Positions 9,110 through 18,450 of a stretch of DNA of 64,000 nucleotides are shown here, in pieces. The position numbers were made by a program, and so were the translations under genes. The DNA is from Haloglycomyces albus DSM 45210. GTDB taxonomy: Bacteria; Actinomycetota; Actinomycetes; Mycobacteriales; Micromonosporaceae. The notes beneath the pieces were generated by a model, which saw only the letters and a program-made list of their open reading frames with translations, had not been told where the DNA came from and made no database searches. Where the stretch lies: assembly GCF_000527155.1 (NCBI RefSeq), contig NZ_AZUQ01000001.1, forward strand, positions 2,924,296 to 2,988,295, given 5' to 3'. Within the stretch, counting starts at the first letter, position 1, and each line of letters begins with the position of its first letter.

Positions 9110-9846
9110 GCGGATCGATCATACGACCTTACGGGGATACCACCGGCGACGGAATGGTGCAGACATCGTTCACCCTGCCGATACCCCACGATAAGAAAGC
9201 CGAAGGCGCGGCCCTGCAACTGGCGGGAAAAATGGGTATCTCCGCCCCGATGCTGGTACACGCCAAACAGATGGGGGAGACACACACCTTCTTCGTCGTG
9301 TACGGGGCCGTCAACCACCTCGTCAATCTCGACGAAGTCGAAGTGGTGGAACGCGACTTCCCCCTCCTGGGGCCGAAAGAGGTCAACGCCCTCATCAAGG
9401 AAAAGCTCGGACGTGAACTGGTCATCGTGGGAGCCTGTATCGGAACCGACGCCCACACCGTCGGCATCGACGCCATCCTCAACATCAAAGGCATTGCCGG
9501 AGAAAAAGGACTCGAATACTACCGCGAATTCCGCGTGTTCAACCTGGGGGCGCAAATCAGCGTCCCCGACCTCGTCAATCGAGCGCTCGCCGAGAAAGCC
9601 GACGCCGTCCTGGTCAGTCAGATCGTCACGCAACGTGATGCTCATTTGGCCAACACCAAAGAAATGTCGGCCGCCTTCCGCGAGGCACTTCCGCCCGAGA
9701 AACGCCCGCTGCTCATTGCGGGCGGTCCCCGTTTCGATGAAAGTTCCACTGAGGAGCTGGGCGTCGATCGGATCTTCTCCCGCCGCACCACTCCGAGTGA
9801 AGTAGCCTCCTACATTGTCGCCACCCTGGTGGCCAATGCGAACTGA
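9106..9846 (+). CDS. kamE: Lysine 5,6-aminomutase beta (B12-binding) subunit
   Basis: 246 residues. The base-off cobalamin motif DxHxxG is at Asp115, His117 and Gly120. Eleven residues after the cobalt-ligand His is Lys128 (ILNIKG), the same spacing as the PLP-binding lysine in the clostridial beta subunit, so both cofactors can be placed. An N-terminal dimerisation segment precedes the Rossmann B12 domain. The start overlaps the kamD stop (ATGA) with GAGGAG just upstream. A hairpin follows before kal. Confidence 0.94.
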   Translation: MSGSIIRPYGDTTGDGMVQTSFTLPIPHDKKAEGAALQLAGKMGISAPMLVHAKQMGETHTFFVVYGAVNHLVNLDEVEVVERDFPLLGPKEVNALIKEKLGRELVIVGACIGTDAHTVGIDAILNIKGIAGEKGLEYYREFRVFNLGAQISVPDLVNRALAEKADAVLVSQIVTQRDAHLANTKEMSAAFREALPPEKRPLLIAGGPRFDESSTEELGVDRIFSRRTTPSEVASYIVATLVANAN

Positions 9847-9878
9847 ACCGGCGACGCCGAGCAGCTCACCTCCGTACC

Positions 9879-9900
9879 GCGACCGGAACCAGCCGGTCGC
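9879..9900 (+). other. Intercistronic hairpin between kamE and kal
   Basis: Arms GCGACCGG and CCGGTCGC (8 bp, perfect) enclose a 6-base loop in the 77-base kamE-kal gap, the only sizeable gap inside the cluster. It may tune expression or message stability of the downstream kal-mutL part. There is no T-run, so full termination is not expected. Confidence 0.5.
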
Positions 9901-9923
9901 GCCGACAAGGAAAGTACCACAAC

Positions 9924-10304
9924 ATGGCAAATCACGACGGATTCTCCATAGCCCATCGCCGCTACATTCCCCATTCCGAAGCCCACTACGGCGGAAATCT
10001 CGTCGACGGGGCCTGGGCCCTTGCCGCCTTCGGTGACGTGGCCACCGAAATCTGCATCCACACCGACGGTGACGAAGGACTGTTCGCCTCCTACAGCGAT
10101 GTGCAGTTCAAAGCCCCCATTCAAGCGGGCGACATGGTCGAGACCGTAGGGACGATCAGCCGTACCGGTCGACGCTCGCGCACCATCGACTTCGAACTGC
10201 GGATCGTCTGTCGTTCCGACTCGGCCGGTAGTACGTCGGCCGCCACCGTCCTCGACCCGCCGATCGTCGCGACCACAGCGACCGGGGTGGTCGTCGTTCC
10301 GTGA
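9924..10304 (+). CDS. kal: 3-aminobutyryl-CoA ammonia-lyase (hotdog fold)
   Basis: 126 residues, matching the small hotdog-fold Kal proteins. The N-terminal part (RRYIPHSEAHYGGNLVDGAWALAAFGDVATE) and the central DVQFKAPIQAGDMVE segment fit the fold used by Kal and acyl-CoA thioesterases. Known Kal removes ammonia from 3-aminobutyryl-CoA to give crotonyl-CoA. RBS AAGGAAAG lies about 8 bases before the ATG. Its stop overlaps the GTG start of the next gene. Assignment leans on context, because hotdog proteins are diverse. Confidence 0.87.
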   Translation: MANHDGFSIAHRRYIPHSEAHYGGNLVDGAWALAAFGDVATEICIHTDGDEGLFASYSDVQFKAPIQAGDMVETVGTISRTGRRSRTIDFELRIVCRSDSAGSTSAATVLDPPIVATTATGVVVVP

Positions 10305-11629
10305 CGGGTTCGCATCTGTGCCTGGACATTGGCTCGACCTACACCAAGGCGCTACACGTTACCTCGGAAGGACGGACCTCCTTTCTCTCGCATCGCACGA
10401 CTTTGGACACCGATGTGGCCGAAGGAGTGGCGGCGGTGGCCTCAGGGGTATCGCTCCAGTCCGCTTACGCCTGTTCCAGTGCGGGGGGAGGATTGCGCCT
10501 CGCGGTAATAGGGAATGAGCCACTGGTGACGGCTCGTGCCGCCTACCAGTCAGGGCTTTCCGCCGGAGCGAAAGTGGTTCACGTGGGTGCTGGAGACGGT
10601 TGGGCGGCGGCCGAAGTGGCGGCCGCCCAACCCGACCTGATCCTCTTGGCCGGAGGAACCGACGGAGGCGATGGCGGTCAGGTCGTTTCTCATGCCCGGC
10701 GATTGGCTCAGGCCGCGCGCGACCATCCGGAGCTGACCGTTCCGGTGATTTACGCGGGAAATAGCGAGGTCACCGGAGACGTGCGCGACGTACTGTCCGG
10801 ATTCGAATTCACCTCCTGTGAGAACGTGCTTCCCCGCATCGGTGAACTCAATCCGGAACCGGCTCGCGCCCGCTTGCGCGACGCTTTTCTGGAGCATGTC
10901 ATCGGCGGTAAACACCTCACCTCGCACACTGAGGTACTCCACGCCATAGCCATGCCCACCCCGGATGCGATGTTGGCCGGAGTCGAATTCATGTCCCGGG
11001 AGGTGGATACCGACATCGTGGTCGTCGATGTCGGAGGCGCGACGACCGACGTGTACTCGGCACGCAGACCGGACCCCGAAATCAGCCAGGTCAATGCCGA
11101 GGTATCCGGTACGGCGTGGAACAGCCGCACCGTGGAGGGCGATCTCGGTCTGCGCCACAACGCCCGGGGCATCGCCGAGGCCGCCGTCTCCGAAAAGCTT
11201 CTCACCGAGGAATGGTATCGACAGTGGGAGCCGCACCTCGACCATCGCGTCGCCCACCCCGAATATCTCGCTTCTCCAGGAGAGGAAGCGGAACTGGATC
11301 AACGACTCTGTACTTTGGCCGCTCGCATCGCCGTCCGGCGGCACGCGCGTGGTCAGCGGATCGGAGGTCCACAGCAACCCCGCCGAGGAGCGAAAAACCT
11401 CAAATCGACCGGGCTCTTGATTGCTTCGGGGGGATTCTTCCGTGCGCATCCGCGCACGATGATCGACACGTTGCGGTCCGAAGTCATTCGTGACACCGCG
11501 GGAGGCATCCAACCCCCGCGAGACGCCGAGGTTCGGGTCGACACCGGTTACCTCCTTTTTGCCATAGGGCTGTTGGGAAAGGACAAACCTCACTTGGCGC
11601 AGCGGCTGACTGAGATCGTGGTCGGGTGA
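10301..11629 (+). CDS. MutL/GlmL-family ATPase, probable lysine 5,6-aminomutase reactivase
   Basis: 442 residues of the actin-like ATPase (ASKHA) type: phosphate-1 motif CLDIGSTYTKALHV near the N-terminus and a second Asp motif DIVVVDVGGATTDVYSA in the middle. MutL/GlmL proteins accompany glutamate mutase and other adenosylcobalamin aminomutases and are thought to exchange damaged cobalamin. Clostridial clusters carry KamB (similar) and a small KamC partner; no partner gene is visible here. GTG start overlapping the kal stop. It is not the mismatch-repair MutL. Confidence 0.8.
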   Translation: MTGSHLCLDIGSTYTKALHVTSEGRTSFLSHRTTLDTDVAEGVAAVASGVSLQSAYACSSAGGGLRLAVIGNEPLVTARAAYQSGLSAGAKVVHVGAGDGWAAAEVAAAQPDLILLAGGTDGGDGGQVVSHARRLAQAARDHPELTVPVIYAGNSEVTGDVRDVLSGFEFTSCENVLPRIGELNPEPARARLRDAFLEHVIGGKHLTSHTEVLHAIAMPTPDAMLAGVEFMSREVDTDIVVVDVGGATTDVYSARRPDPEISQVNAEVSGTAWNSRTVEGDLGLRHNARGIAEAAVSEKLLTEEWYRQWEPHLDHRVAHPEYLASPGEEAELDQRLCTLAARIAVRRHARGQRIGGPQQPRRGAKNLKSTGLLIASGGFFRAHPRTMIDTLRSEVIRDTAGGIQPPRDAEVRVDTGYLLFAIGLLGKDKPHLAQRLTEIVVG

Positions 11630-11634
11630 ATGCC

Positions 11635-11640
11635 TAATCT
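11635..11640 (+). promoter_or_regulatory. Candidate -10 box for a leaderless MFS transporter transcript
   Basis: TAATCT ends exactly six bases before the GTG start of the transporter, leaving no room for a Shine-Dalgarno site. The same arrangement recurs at many starts in this window. It implies that the transporter can be expressed separately from the kdd-kamDE-kal operon, although it follows only 17 bases behind it. Confidence 0.5.
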
Positions 11641-11646
11641 GGGCAC

Positions 11647-12858
11647 GTGACCAGTAAAACGCCGATCGAGGCCACCGAACCGGACAGGGCGGCACCCGCC
11701 TATGTCATGAGTGCTGCCCTGGCGGTCACGACGGCCAGTGTATTGCCGGTATTTCTCTTCGGCGGTCTCGCCGTCCAAATGGCCGACGACATACACCTGA
11801 CCCCTTCCATCATCGGCTGGGCCTCAGGGCTGTATTTCACCTCGGCGGGAGCGACCTCGATCCTGGCCGGGCGCTTGGTGGAGAAATGGGGAGCGACCCG
11901 TTGTGCCTTCATCGGAGTGGGCCTGGCCGCACTCTGTCTGCTGTCCATCGGCCTGTTCGTGGACAACCGGTTCGCATTGATCGCCGTAATGGTACTTGCA
12001 GGACCCGCCAATGGATTCGGCCAGCTGTCGTCGAATGCCTATCTGTCCCGCTGGGCTCCGGTACGACACAAGGGATTGTTCTTTGGGGTTAAACAGGCGG
12101 CTATACCGCTGTGTACCTTCATCACCGGACTCAGCGTCCCGGCCATAGCACTCGTCTACGGTTGGAGAGCCGCCTTCGTACTGGCCGCCGCGGCGTCGGT
12201 ATGCGCCATGTTCCTGATCCGGCGTTTCCACGGCCCCAGCGAACGGGCGGGCCGATCGGTGGGACAACCGGTGCGTGACCGTCGACTGATTCTGATGATG
12301 CTGGTGGCTCTCTGCGGAGCGATCGCGGCCACCAGTCTTGGGCCGTTCCTCGCCACATACGCCGTCGCCGAAGGCAATAGCCGCCATTTCGCCGGAATTC
12401 TCCTACTGTCGGGCGGGTTCGCGGGAATCGTCGCCCGTACGGTCGTGGGGGGCGTGGCCGATCGCTGGCGCGGCGGGGAACTGAATCTCACCATCGTGAT
12501 GATGGGCGGTGGAATCATTGGAACGGTTCTGCTGGCGATAAGTACGACACCTTTGATCATCGTGGGTACGGTCTTCGGTTTCGCGTTGGGCTGGGCTTGG
12601 CCGGGCCTCCACAATCTCGCGACCACCAAACGTTACGCTCAGCAGCCGGGCGCGGCGACCGGTTTCACGCAGACCGGCGTCTATCTCGGCGGCGCGATCG
12701 GACCCATCGGGTTCGGTGCCGTGGTGGAGTACGTCGGCTGGACGGCCGCATGGCTGATGTCCAGTTCGCTGTTTATCCTGGCCATTGCCCTGCTATGGGC
12801 GGTCAAACGAATCGAAACCTCCCACGGGGATTCGCCGCGCAGCGACAACGCCGGTTAG
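11647..12858 (+). CDS. Major facilitator superfamily transporter
   Basis: 403 residues with about 12 hydrophobic segments and MFS landmarks, including GLYFTSAGATSILAGRLVEKWGATR between helices 2 and 3. The hydrophilic mid-loop (HGPSERAGRSVGQPVRDRR) separates two six-helix halves. Substrate cannot be read. Its position directly behind the lysine-degradation operon suggests lysine, beta-lysine or a related amine/acid, but that is inference. GTG start six bases after TAATCT. Confidence 0.8.
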   Translation: MTSKTPIEATEPDRAAPAYVMSAALAVTTASVLPVFLFGGLAVQMADDIHLTPSIIGWASGLYFTSAGATSILAGRLVEKWGATRCAFIGVGLAALCLLSIGLFVDNRFALIAVMVLAGPANGFGQLSSNAYLSRWAPVRHKGLFFGVKQAAIPLCTFITGLSVPAIALVYGWRAAFVLAAAASVCAMFLIRRFHGPSERAGRSVGQPVRDRRLILMMLVALCGAIAATSLGPFLATYAVAEGNSRHFAGILLLSGGFAGIVARTVVGGVADRWRGGELNLTIVMMGGGIIGTVLLAISTTPLIIVGTVFGFALGWAWPGLHNLATTKRYAQQPGAATGFTQTGVYLGGAIGPIGFGAVVEYVGWTAAWLMSSSLFILAIALLWAVKRIETSHGDSPRSDNAG

Positions 12859-12974
12859 AATCTCGCGGGTGGATAGACGCTTGTAGCGGCTCCCGCGACC
12901 TGTGTCAATGAACTCACCGGGGTATTTCGGTCGGACTCTGGCATGCACGGGTGGACCGATTGCGGTTAAGCTAG

Positions 12975-13008
12975 CAAAAGGTAGGTTCAATGGCGAGCTT
13001 ACCTTTTG
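12975..13008. promoter_or_regulatory. Inverted repeat upstream of pdtaR
   Basis: Perfect 9-bp arms CAAAAGGTA (12975-12983) and TACCTTTTG (13000-13008) with a 16-base spacer. The repeat ends 28 bases before the pdtaR ATG. The position fits an operator or a leader hairpin more than the terminator of the MFS gene, whose stop is over 115 bases upstream. Function unknown. Confidence 0.45.
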
Positions 13009-13036
13009 TGAGAAATTGGAAAGGTATTGGGAACAG

Positions 13037-13642
13037 ATGTCAAGTACGGTCGCTGACGAGTCACGCAAGCGCGTATTGATCGCCGAAGACGAAGGACTGA
13101 TTCGGCTTGACCTCGCCGAAATGCTCACCGAAGAAGGATACGAAGTGGTGGGTGAGGCAGGCGACGGGGAACAGGCCGTTCGGCTCGCCAAAGAGACCAA
13201 CCCCGATTTGGTGATCTGCGATATCCAGATGCCGGTGATGGACGGATTGGACGCGGCCGAGCAAATCGTGGGAGCGCGAATCGCGCCGGTGGTTATTCTG
13301 ACCGCATTCAGCCAACGGGATCTAGTGAGTCGGGCACAGAACGCCGGTGTCATGGCCTACCTGGTGAAACCTTTCCAAAAGTCGGATCTTGTTCCCGCCA
13401 TCGAGTTGTCTTTGTCGCGTTTCAACGAGATGCAGGCTTTGGAGAACGAGGTCTCGTCGCTCAACGAACGGCTTGAGGTCCGTAAGCTGGTGGACCGCGC
13501 CAAGGGACTGCTGATGACGAAGTACGGGATGAACGAGCCCGACGCTTTCCGGTGGATTCAGCGGGCCGCGATGGATCACCGAATGTCGATGAAGGACGTG
13601 GCCAATCGCGTGGTGCAGGAAAGCGAAGACGAGGAGTCCTAG
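13037..13642 (+). CDS. pdtaR: ANTAR-domain response regulator (PdtaR-like)
   Basis: 201 residues from the ATG at 13037; an in-frame upstream start at 12902 would add 45 atypical residues and read through the inverted repeat. The receiver domain has the acidic pair (LIAEDEG), phospho-acceptor Asp (LVICDIQMPVMDG) and Lys (YLVKPF). A coiled segment (EMQALENEVSSLNERLEVRK) leads to the ANTAR domain (AKGLLMTKYGMNEPDAFRWIQRAAMD). ANTAR proteins bind paired RNA hairpins and act as antiterminators when phosphorylated. The cognate kinase is not in the window. Close in layout to mycobacterial Rv1626. Confidence 0.92.
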   Translation: MSSTVADESRKRVLIAEDEGLIRLDLAEMLTEEGYEVVGEAGDGEQAVRLAKETNPDLVICDIQMPVMDGLDAAEQIVGARIAPVVILTAFSQRDLVSRAQNAGVMAYLVKPFQKSDLVPAIELSLSRFNEMQALENEVSSLNERLEVRKLVDRAKGLLMTKYGMNEPDAFRWIQRAAMDHRMSMKDVANRVVQESEDEES

Positions 13643-13741
13643 CGCCCTGTAGGGGCTGACGGCGGGTCCGGATACGGGATGAACGCAACGCCGTTCCCGG
13701 TGGTGTCGGCTCGTGTCGGTGGCAAACGATACCCTCGAGGG

Positions 13742-16435
13742 GTGAGTATCGACAAGACACGTTTGCTGCTGATCGACGGCCACTCCATGGCCTACCGCGC
13801 CTTTTTCGCCCTTCCGGCGGATCGGTTCTCTACCGACGACGGTCAAACCACCAACGCCGTCTACGGTTTCACGTCGATGCTTTTGAAGCTCTTGACGACC
13901 GAAGAGCCCACCCATATCGCCGTCGCCTTCGATCTGTCCCGTCAGACCTTTCGCACGGAGGAGTACCCCGAATACAAAGCGGGGCGGGCGAGCACTCCGG
14001 ACGAGTTCAAGAGCCAGGTACCCCTCATCCAGAATCTCTTGGACGCCTGCAACATCCCTTGGATGACCAAGGACAACTATGAGGCCGATGACATCATCGC
14101 CACCCTGACCAGACAAGGGCGCGAGGCGAACGCCGAAATACTGATCTCGTCGGGAGACCGCGATTCGATTCAACTGGTCAGCTCGCATAGCACTCTGCTT
14201 TACCCAGGTCGTAAGGTCGACGAACTGACGCGGTACACCCCGGACAAGGTGGCAGAGAAATACCAGGTAACACCGGACCAGTATCGTATTATCGCCGCTC
14301 TTGTGGGAGAGAAGTCCGATAACCTCCCCGGGGTCCCCGGCGTCGGGGCGAAAACGGCCGCCAAATGGGTCAAGAAATACCAATCACTCGACGGTATTAT
14401 CGACAATCTCGACGCGATCGGTGGGAAGGTCGGGGACAATCTCCGATCGCATGTAGACGACGTCAAACGTAATTATGAACTCAACCGCCTGATCGACGAC
14501 CTCAGTCTCGATGTCGGCCTGGACGAACTTGAATGGCCCGGCTGGGACGTCAAGGAAGTCAATCAACTTTTCGACGGTCTGCAGTTTCGACAGCTCGGTA
14601 AGCGACTGGGCGAACAGTTGGGTGACAAAGCCATTGGTCAAGTGAATGAGGAGCCGGAACCGGCCCGCGAACTGACGATCACGACGATCGATCCGGACGG
14701 TTTGAGCGAGTGGCTCACGGACGTCGACGACACGGTGTCCATCTCATTCCGTGGCGAGTTCGGTGCGGGCGTTGGAACGATCGAGGCATTGGCTCTTGCG
14801 GTATCGGACCGGGTCGCATGGATCGATCCGACCGGAATGAGTCCCGCCGACGACAAGGCCTGGCGCGACTTCCTGGCCGATGCCGACCGGCCCAAGACAC
14901 TTCATCATGAGAAGCATTTCCGCTGGGCGGCAAAATATCATGGTTGGTCTGAACCGCGAGGAGTCACCACCGATGTCCACATCGCAGCGTACCTGCTGAA
15001 ACCGGAGCAACGTAGTTTCGATTTGCCGACTTTGACCGAGCAATACCTGCAGCGCGAGCTCACCTCCACCACGCCGCGCAACGAGGGCGTACTGCCGGGG
15101 CTGGAAGGTTCGGAATCGCGGGAGACGCAGCGCGACGACGACGCTGCCGCCGCGGTCGCGATCGGTGAACTGGCCGAGGTGCTGACCGACAAATTGGAAC
15201 AACGTTCGCAGAAGGTTCTGGCCGATACTTTGGAATACCCCATCATCGGGGTATTGGCGGAGATGGAGAGCGTGGGAATCGCCGCCGACGACGATCACTT
15301 CGCCGGAATCGAAAGCTCCTTTGCGGCCAAGGCAAAGGAAGCCACGGAAGAGGCATGGGCGACGGTGGGACGCCAGTTCAACATGCGTTCGCCTAAACAG
15401 TTGCAGGAGATCCTCTTCGAGGAGCTCGACATGCCCAAGACCAAACGCACGAAGACCGGTTATACGACCGATGCCGAAGCCCTGAGCGGTCTTTATGCCA
15501 AGACCGGACATCCGCTGCTCGAACAACTGCTGCGGTTCCGCGATGTCGAGAAACTCAAACAGATCGTGGCAACGCTGCGAGCGACCGTACAGGACGACGG
15601 TCGTATTCACACGACGTTCCATCAGACGGTGGCGGCCACAGGGCGTCTGTCGTCGTCGGACCCGAACCTGCAGAACATCCCGATTCGCAGTTCCGCCGGT
15701 CGGGACATTCGCGCCGGTTTCGTCGTGGGATCGGGGTACAGCGAGTTGATGACTATCGACTACAGCCAGATTGAAATGCGTATCATGGCGAGCCTGTCCG
15801 AGGACGACGACCTGATCGACGCCTTCAAGTCCGGCGAGGACGTGCACCGAGCGGTGGCGGCGAAGGTCTTCAACTCGAGCGAGGACGCGGTGGACAATGA
15901 GCACCGCAGCCGCATCAAGGCCATGTCGTACGGGTTGGCGTACGGACTCAGCGCCTACGGGCTGAGCCAGCAGCTCAACGTCTCGGCTGAGGAGGCCGCT
16001 CAACTGCGCGAAGACTACTTCCAACGTTTCGGGAAAGTGCGGGACTACTTGAGAAACGTCGTAGAGACGGCGCGCGAAAGCGGCTACACCGAAACCATCA
16101 TGGGGCGGCGTCGTTATTTCCCGGATCTGAAGTCCAATAACCGGCAGCGCCGGGAAATGGCCGAACGTGCCGCTCTCAACGCGCCGATTCAGGGCAGTGC
16201 CGCCGACATCATGAAGAAGGCGATGCTCGACGTGGACGCCGCCGTTCGCGAACGAGACTTGGAATCGCGCGTGTTGTTGCAGGTCCACGACGAGTTGGTC
16301 TGTGAGGTCGCGCCGGGGGAGCGCGATGCTTTCTCCGATCTGGTACGGGCCAAAATGGAAAACGCCGCCGACCTGGCGGTGCCGCTGACCGTATCCGCCG
16401 GTTTCGGTCCGTCGTGGGAGGCGGCCGCTCACTAG
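13742..16435 (+). CDS. polA: DNA polymerase I
   Basis: 897 residues from the GTG at 13742; an in-frame ATG at 13679 would add 21 residues without family similarity, while TACCCT lies six bases before the GTG (leaderless pattern). Order: 5'-3' exonuclease domain (LLLIDGHSMAYRAFFALP; ISSGDRDSIQLV), a 3'-5' exonuclease-like domain lacking the catalytic Asp/Glu motif, then the polymerase domain with DYSQIEMRIMASL, the O-helix KAMSYGLAYGLSAYG and LLQVHDELVCE. Proofreading is therefore likely absent, as usual in actinobacteria. It fills repair gaps and removes RNA primers. Confidence 0.96.
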   Translation: MSIDKTRLLLIDGHSMAYRAFFALPADRFSTDDGQTTNAVYGFTSMLLKLLTTEEPTHIAVAFDLSRQTFRTEEYPEYKAGRASTPDEFKSQVPLIQNLLDACNIPWMTKDNYEADDIIATLTRQGREANAEILISSGDRDSIQLVSSHSTLLYPGRKVDELTRYTPDKVAEKYQVTPDQYRIIAALVGEKSDNLPGVPGVGAKTAAKWVKKYQSLDGIIDNLDAIGGKVGDNLRSHVDDVKRNYELNRLIDDLSLDVGLDELEWPGWDVKEVNQLFDGLQFRQLGKRLGEQLGDKAIGQVNEEPEPARELTITTIDPDGLSEWLTDVDDTVSISFRGEFGAGVGTIEALALAVSDRVAWIDPTGMSPADDKAWRDFLADADRPKTLHHEKHFRWAAKYHGWSEPRGVTTDVHIAAYLLKPEQRSFDLPTLTEQYLQRELTSTTPRNEGVLPGLEGSESRETQRDDDAAAAVAIGELAEVLTDKLEQRSQKVLADTLEYPIIGVLAEMESVGIAADDDHFAGIESSFAAKAKEATEEAWATVGRQFNMRSPKQLQEILFEELDMPKTKRTKTGYTTDAEALSGLYAKTGHPLLEQLLRFRDVEKLKQIVATLRATVQDDGRIHTTFHQTVAATGRLSSSDPNLQNIPIRSSAGRDIRAGFVVGSGYSELMTIDYSQIEMRIMASLSEDDDLIDAFKSGEDVHRAVAAKVFNSSEDAVDNEHRSRIKAMSYGLAYGLSAYGLSQQLNVSAEEAAQLREDYFQRFGKVRDYLRNVVETARESGYTETIMGRRRYFPDLKSNNRQRREMAERAALNAPIQGSAADIMKKAMLDVDAAVRERDLESRVLLQVHDELVCEVAPGERDAFSDLVRAKMENAADLAVPLTVSAGFGPSWEAAAH

Positions 16436-16692
16436 CCGACGCCATCACGAGTATTACGTCCAGGTGACGATTCGAACACGTCTATGACCTCGAGGAAAGG
16501 CGTGGTATCGCACACCTCGATCCAGGGGCCATGGCGTAATGCGGTGAATGCGGGTAGGGTAACAGGTGAATGTCGTTTATCCGCATCCTCGGAGGGGAGC
16601 AGGATGCCCAGACCAACGGTTTGCGCCAGGATATTCGGCAGCCGAAACAACGTATGCCCACCGTACTGTGACAGTTCGGTGAGTTCACGCAC
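16432..16692 (-). CDS. Possible 86-aa hypothetical protein, convergent with polA
   Basis: In the 284-base polA-rpsA gap the minus strand has a GTG-started frame of 86 codons. Its stop overlaps the polA stop (CTA/TAG share bases). The residues look protein-like (SQYGGHTLFRLPNILAQTVGL, then HSPVTLPAFTALRHGPWIEV) and third codon positions are moderately GC-rich. The Shine-Dalgarno is weak and no family is recognised. The plus strand is also open for 76 codons here but reads as a Ser/Arg/Cys-rich shadow. Reality uncertain. Confidence 0.3.
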   Translation of the reverse strand: MRELTELSQYGGHTLFRLPNILAQTVGLGILLPSEDADKRHSPVTLPAFTALRHGPWIEVCDTTPFLEVIDVFESSPGRNTRDGVG

Positions 16693-16719
16693 TAATAAGT
16701 ATCCGGAGCTATAGCCCAC

Positions 16720-18246
<1,527 letters not shown>

Positions 18247-18284
18247 AGATCGATTGTCGGCCCTCGTTCGAGTTGGCTGACGTG

Positions 18285-18324
18285 AAAAGGGCCCTTACCC
18301 TGGGATTGGGGTGAGGGCCCTTTT
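18285..18324 (+). terminator. Rho-independent terminator after rpsA
   Basis: A hairpin with arms AAAAGGGCCCTTACCC and GGGTGAGGGCCCTTTT (one G-T wobble position) around a short loop, ending in a TTTT run, 38 bases after the rpsA stop. The most canonical terminator in the window. Confidence 0.9.
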
Positions 18325-18450
18325 CTGCGTTCGGCTGGATCAGGTGGGGCTTGAACCTGCGTTGATGCTTTGCCGCTGTTAAAAATGCGTTCAGTCCGGC
18401 GTCACGCCCCGCTCTTGAGGGCTTCAGATGGCGGGAGTATCCTTTACCAT

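Noticed and set aside
14744..16432. 562-codon open frame antisense to polA
   Set aside because: It mirrors the polA codon structure, has a His/Arg/Gln-rich composition without domains, and polA is certain on the other strand.
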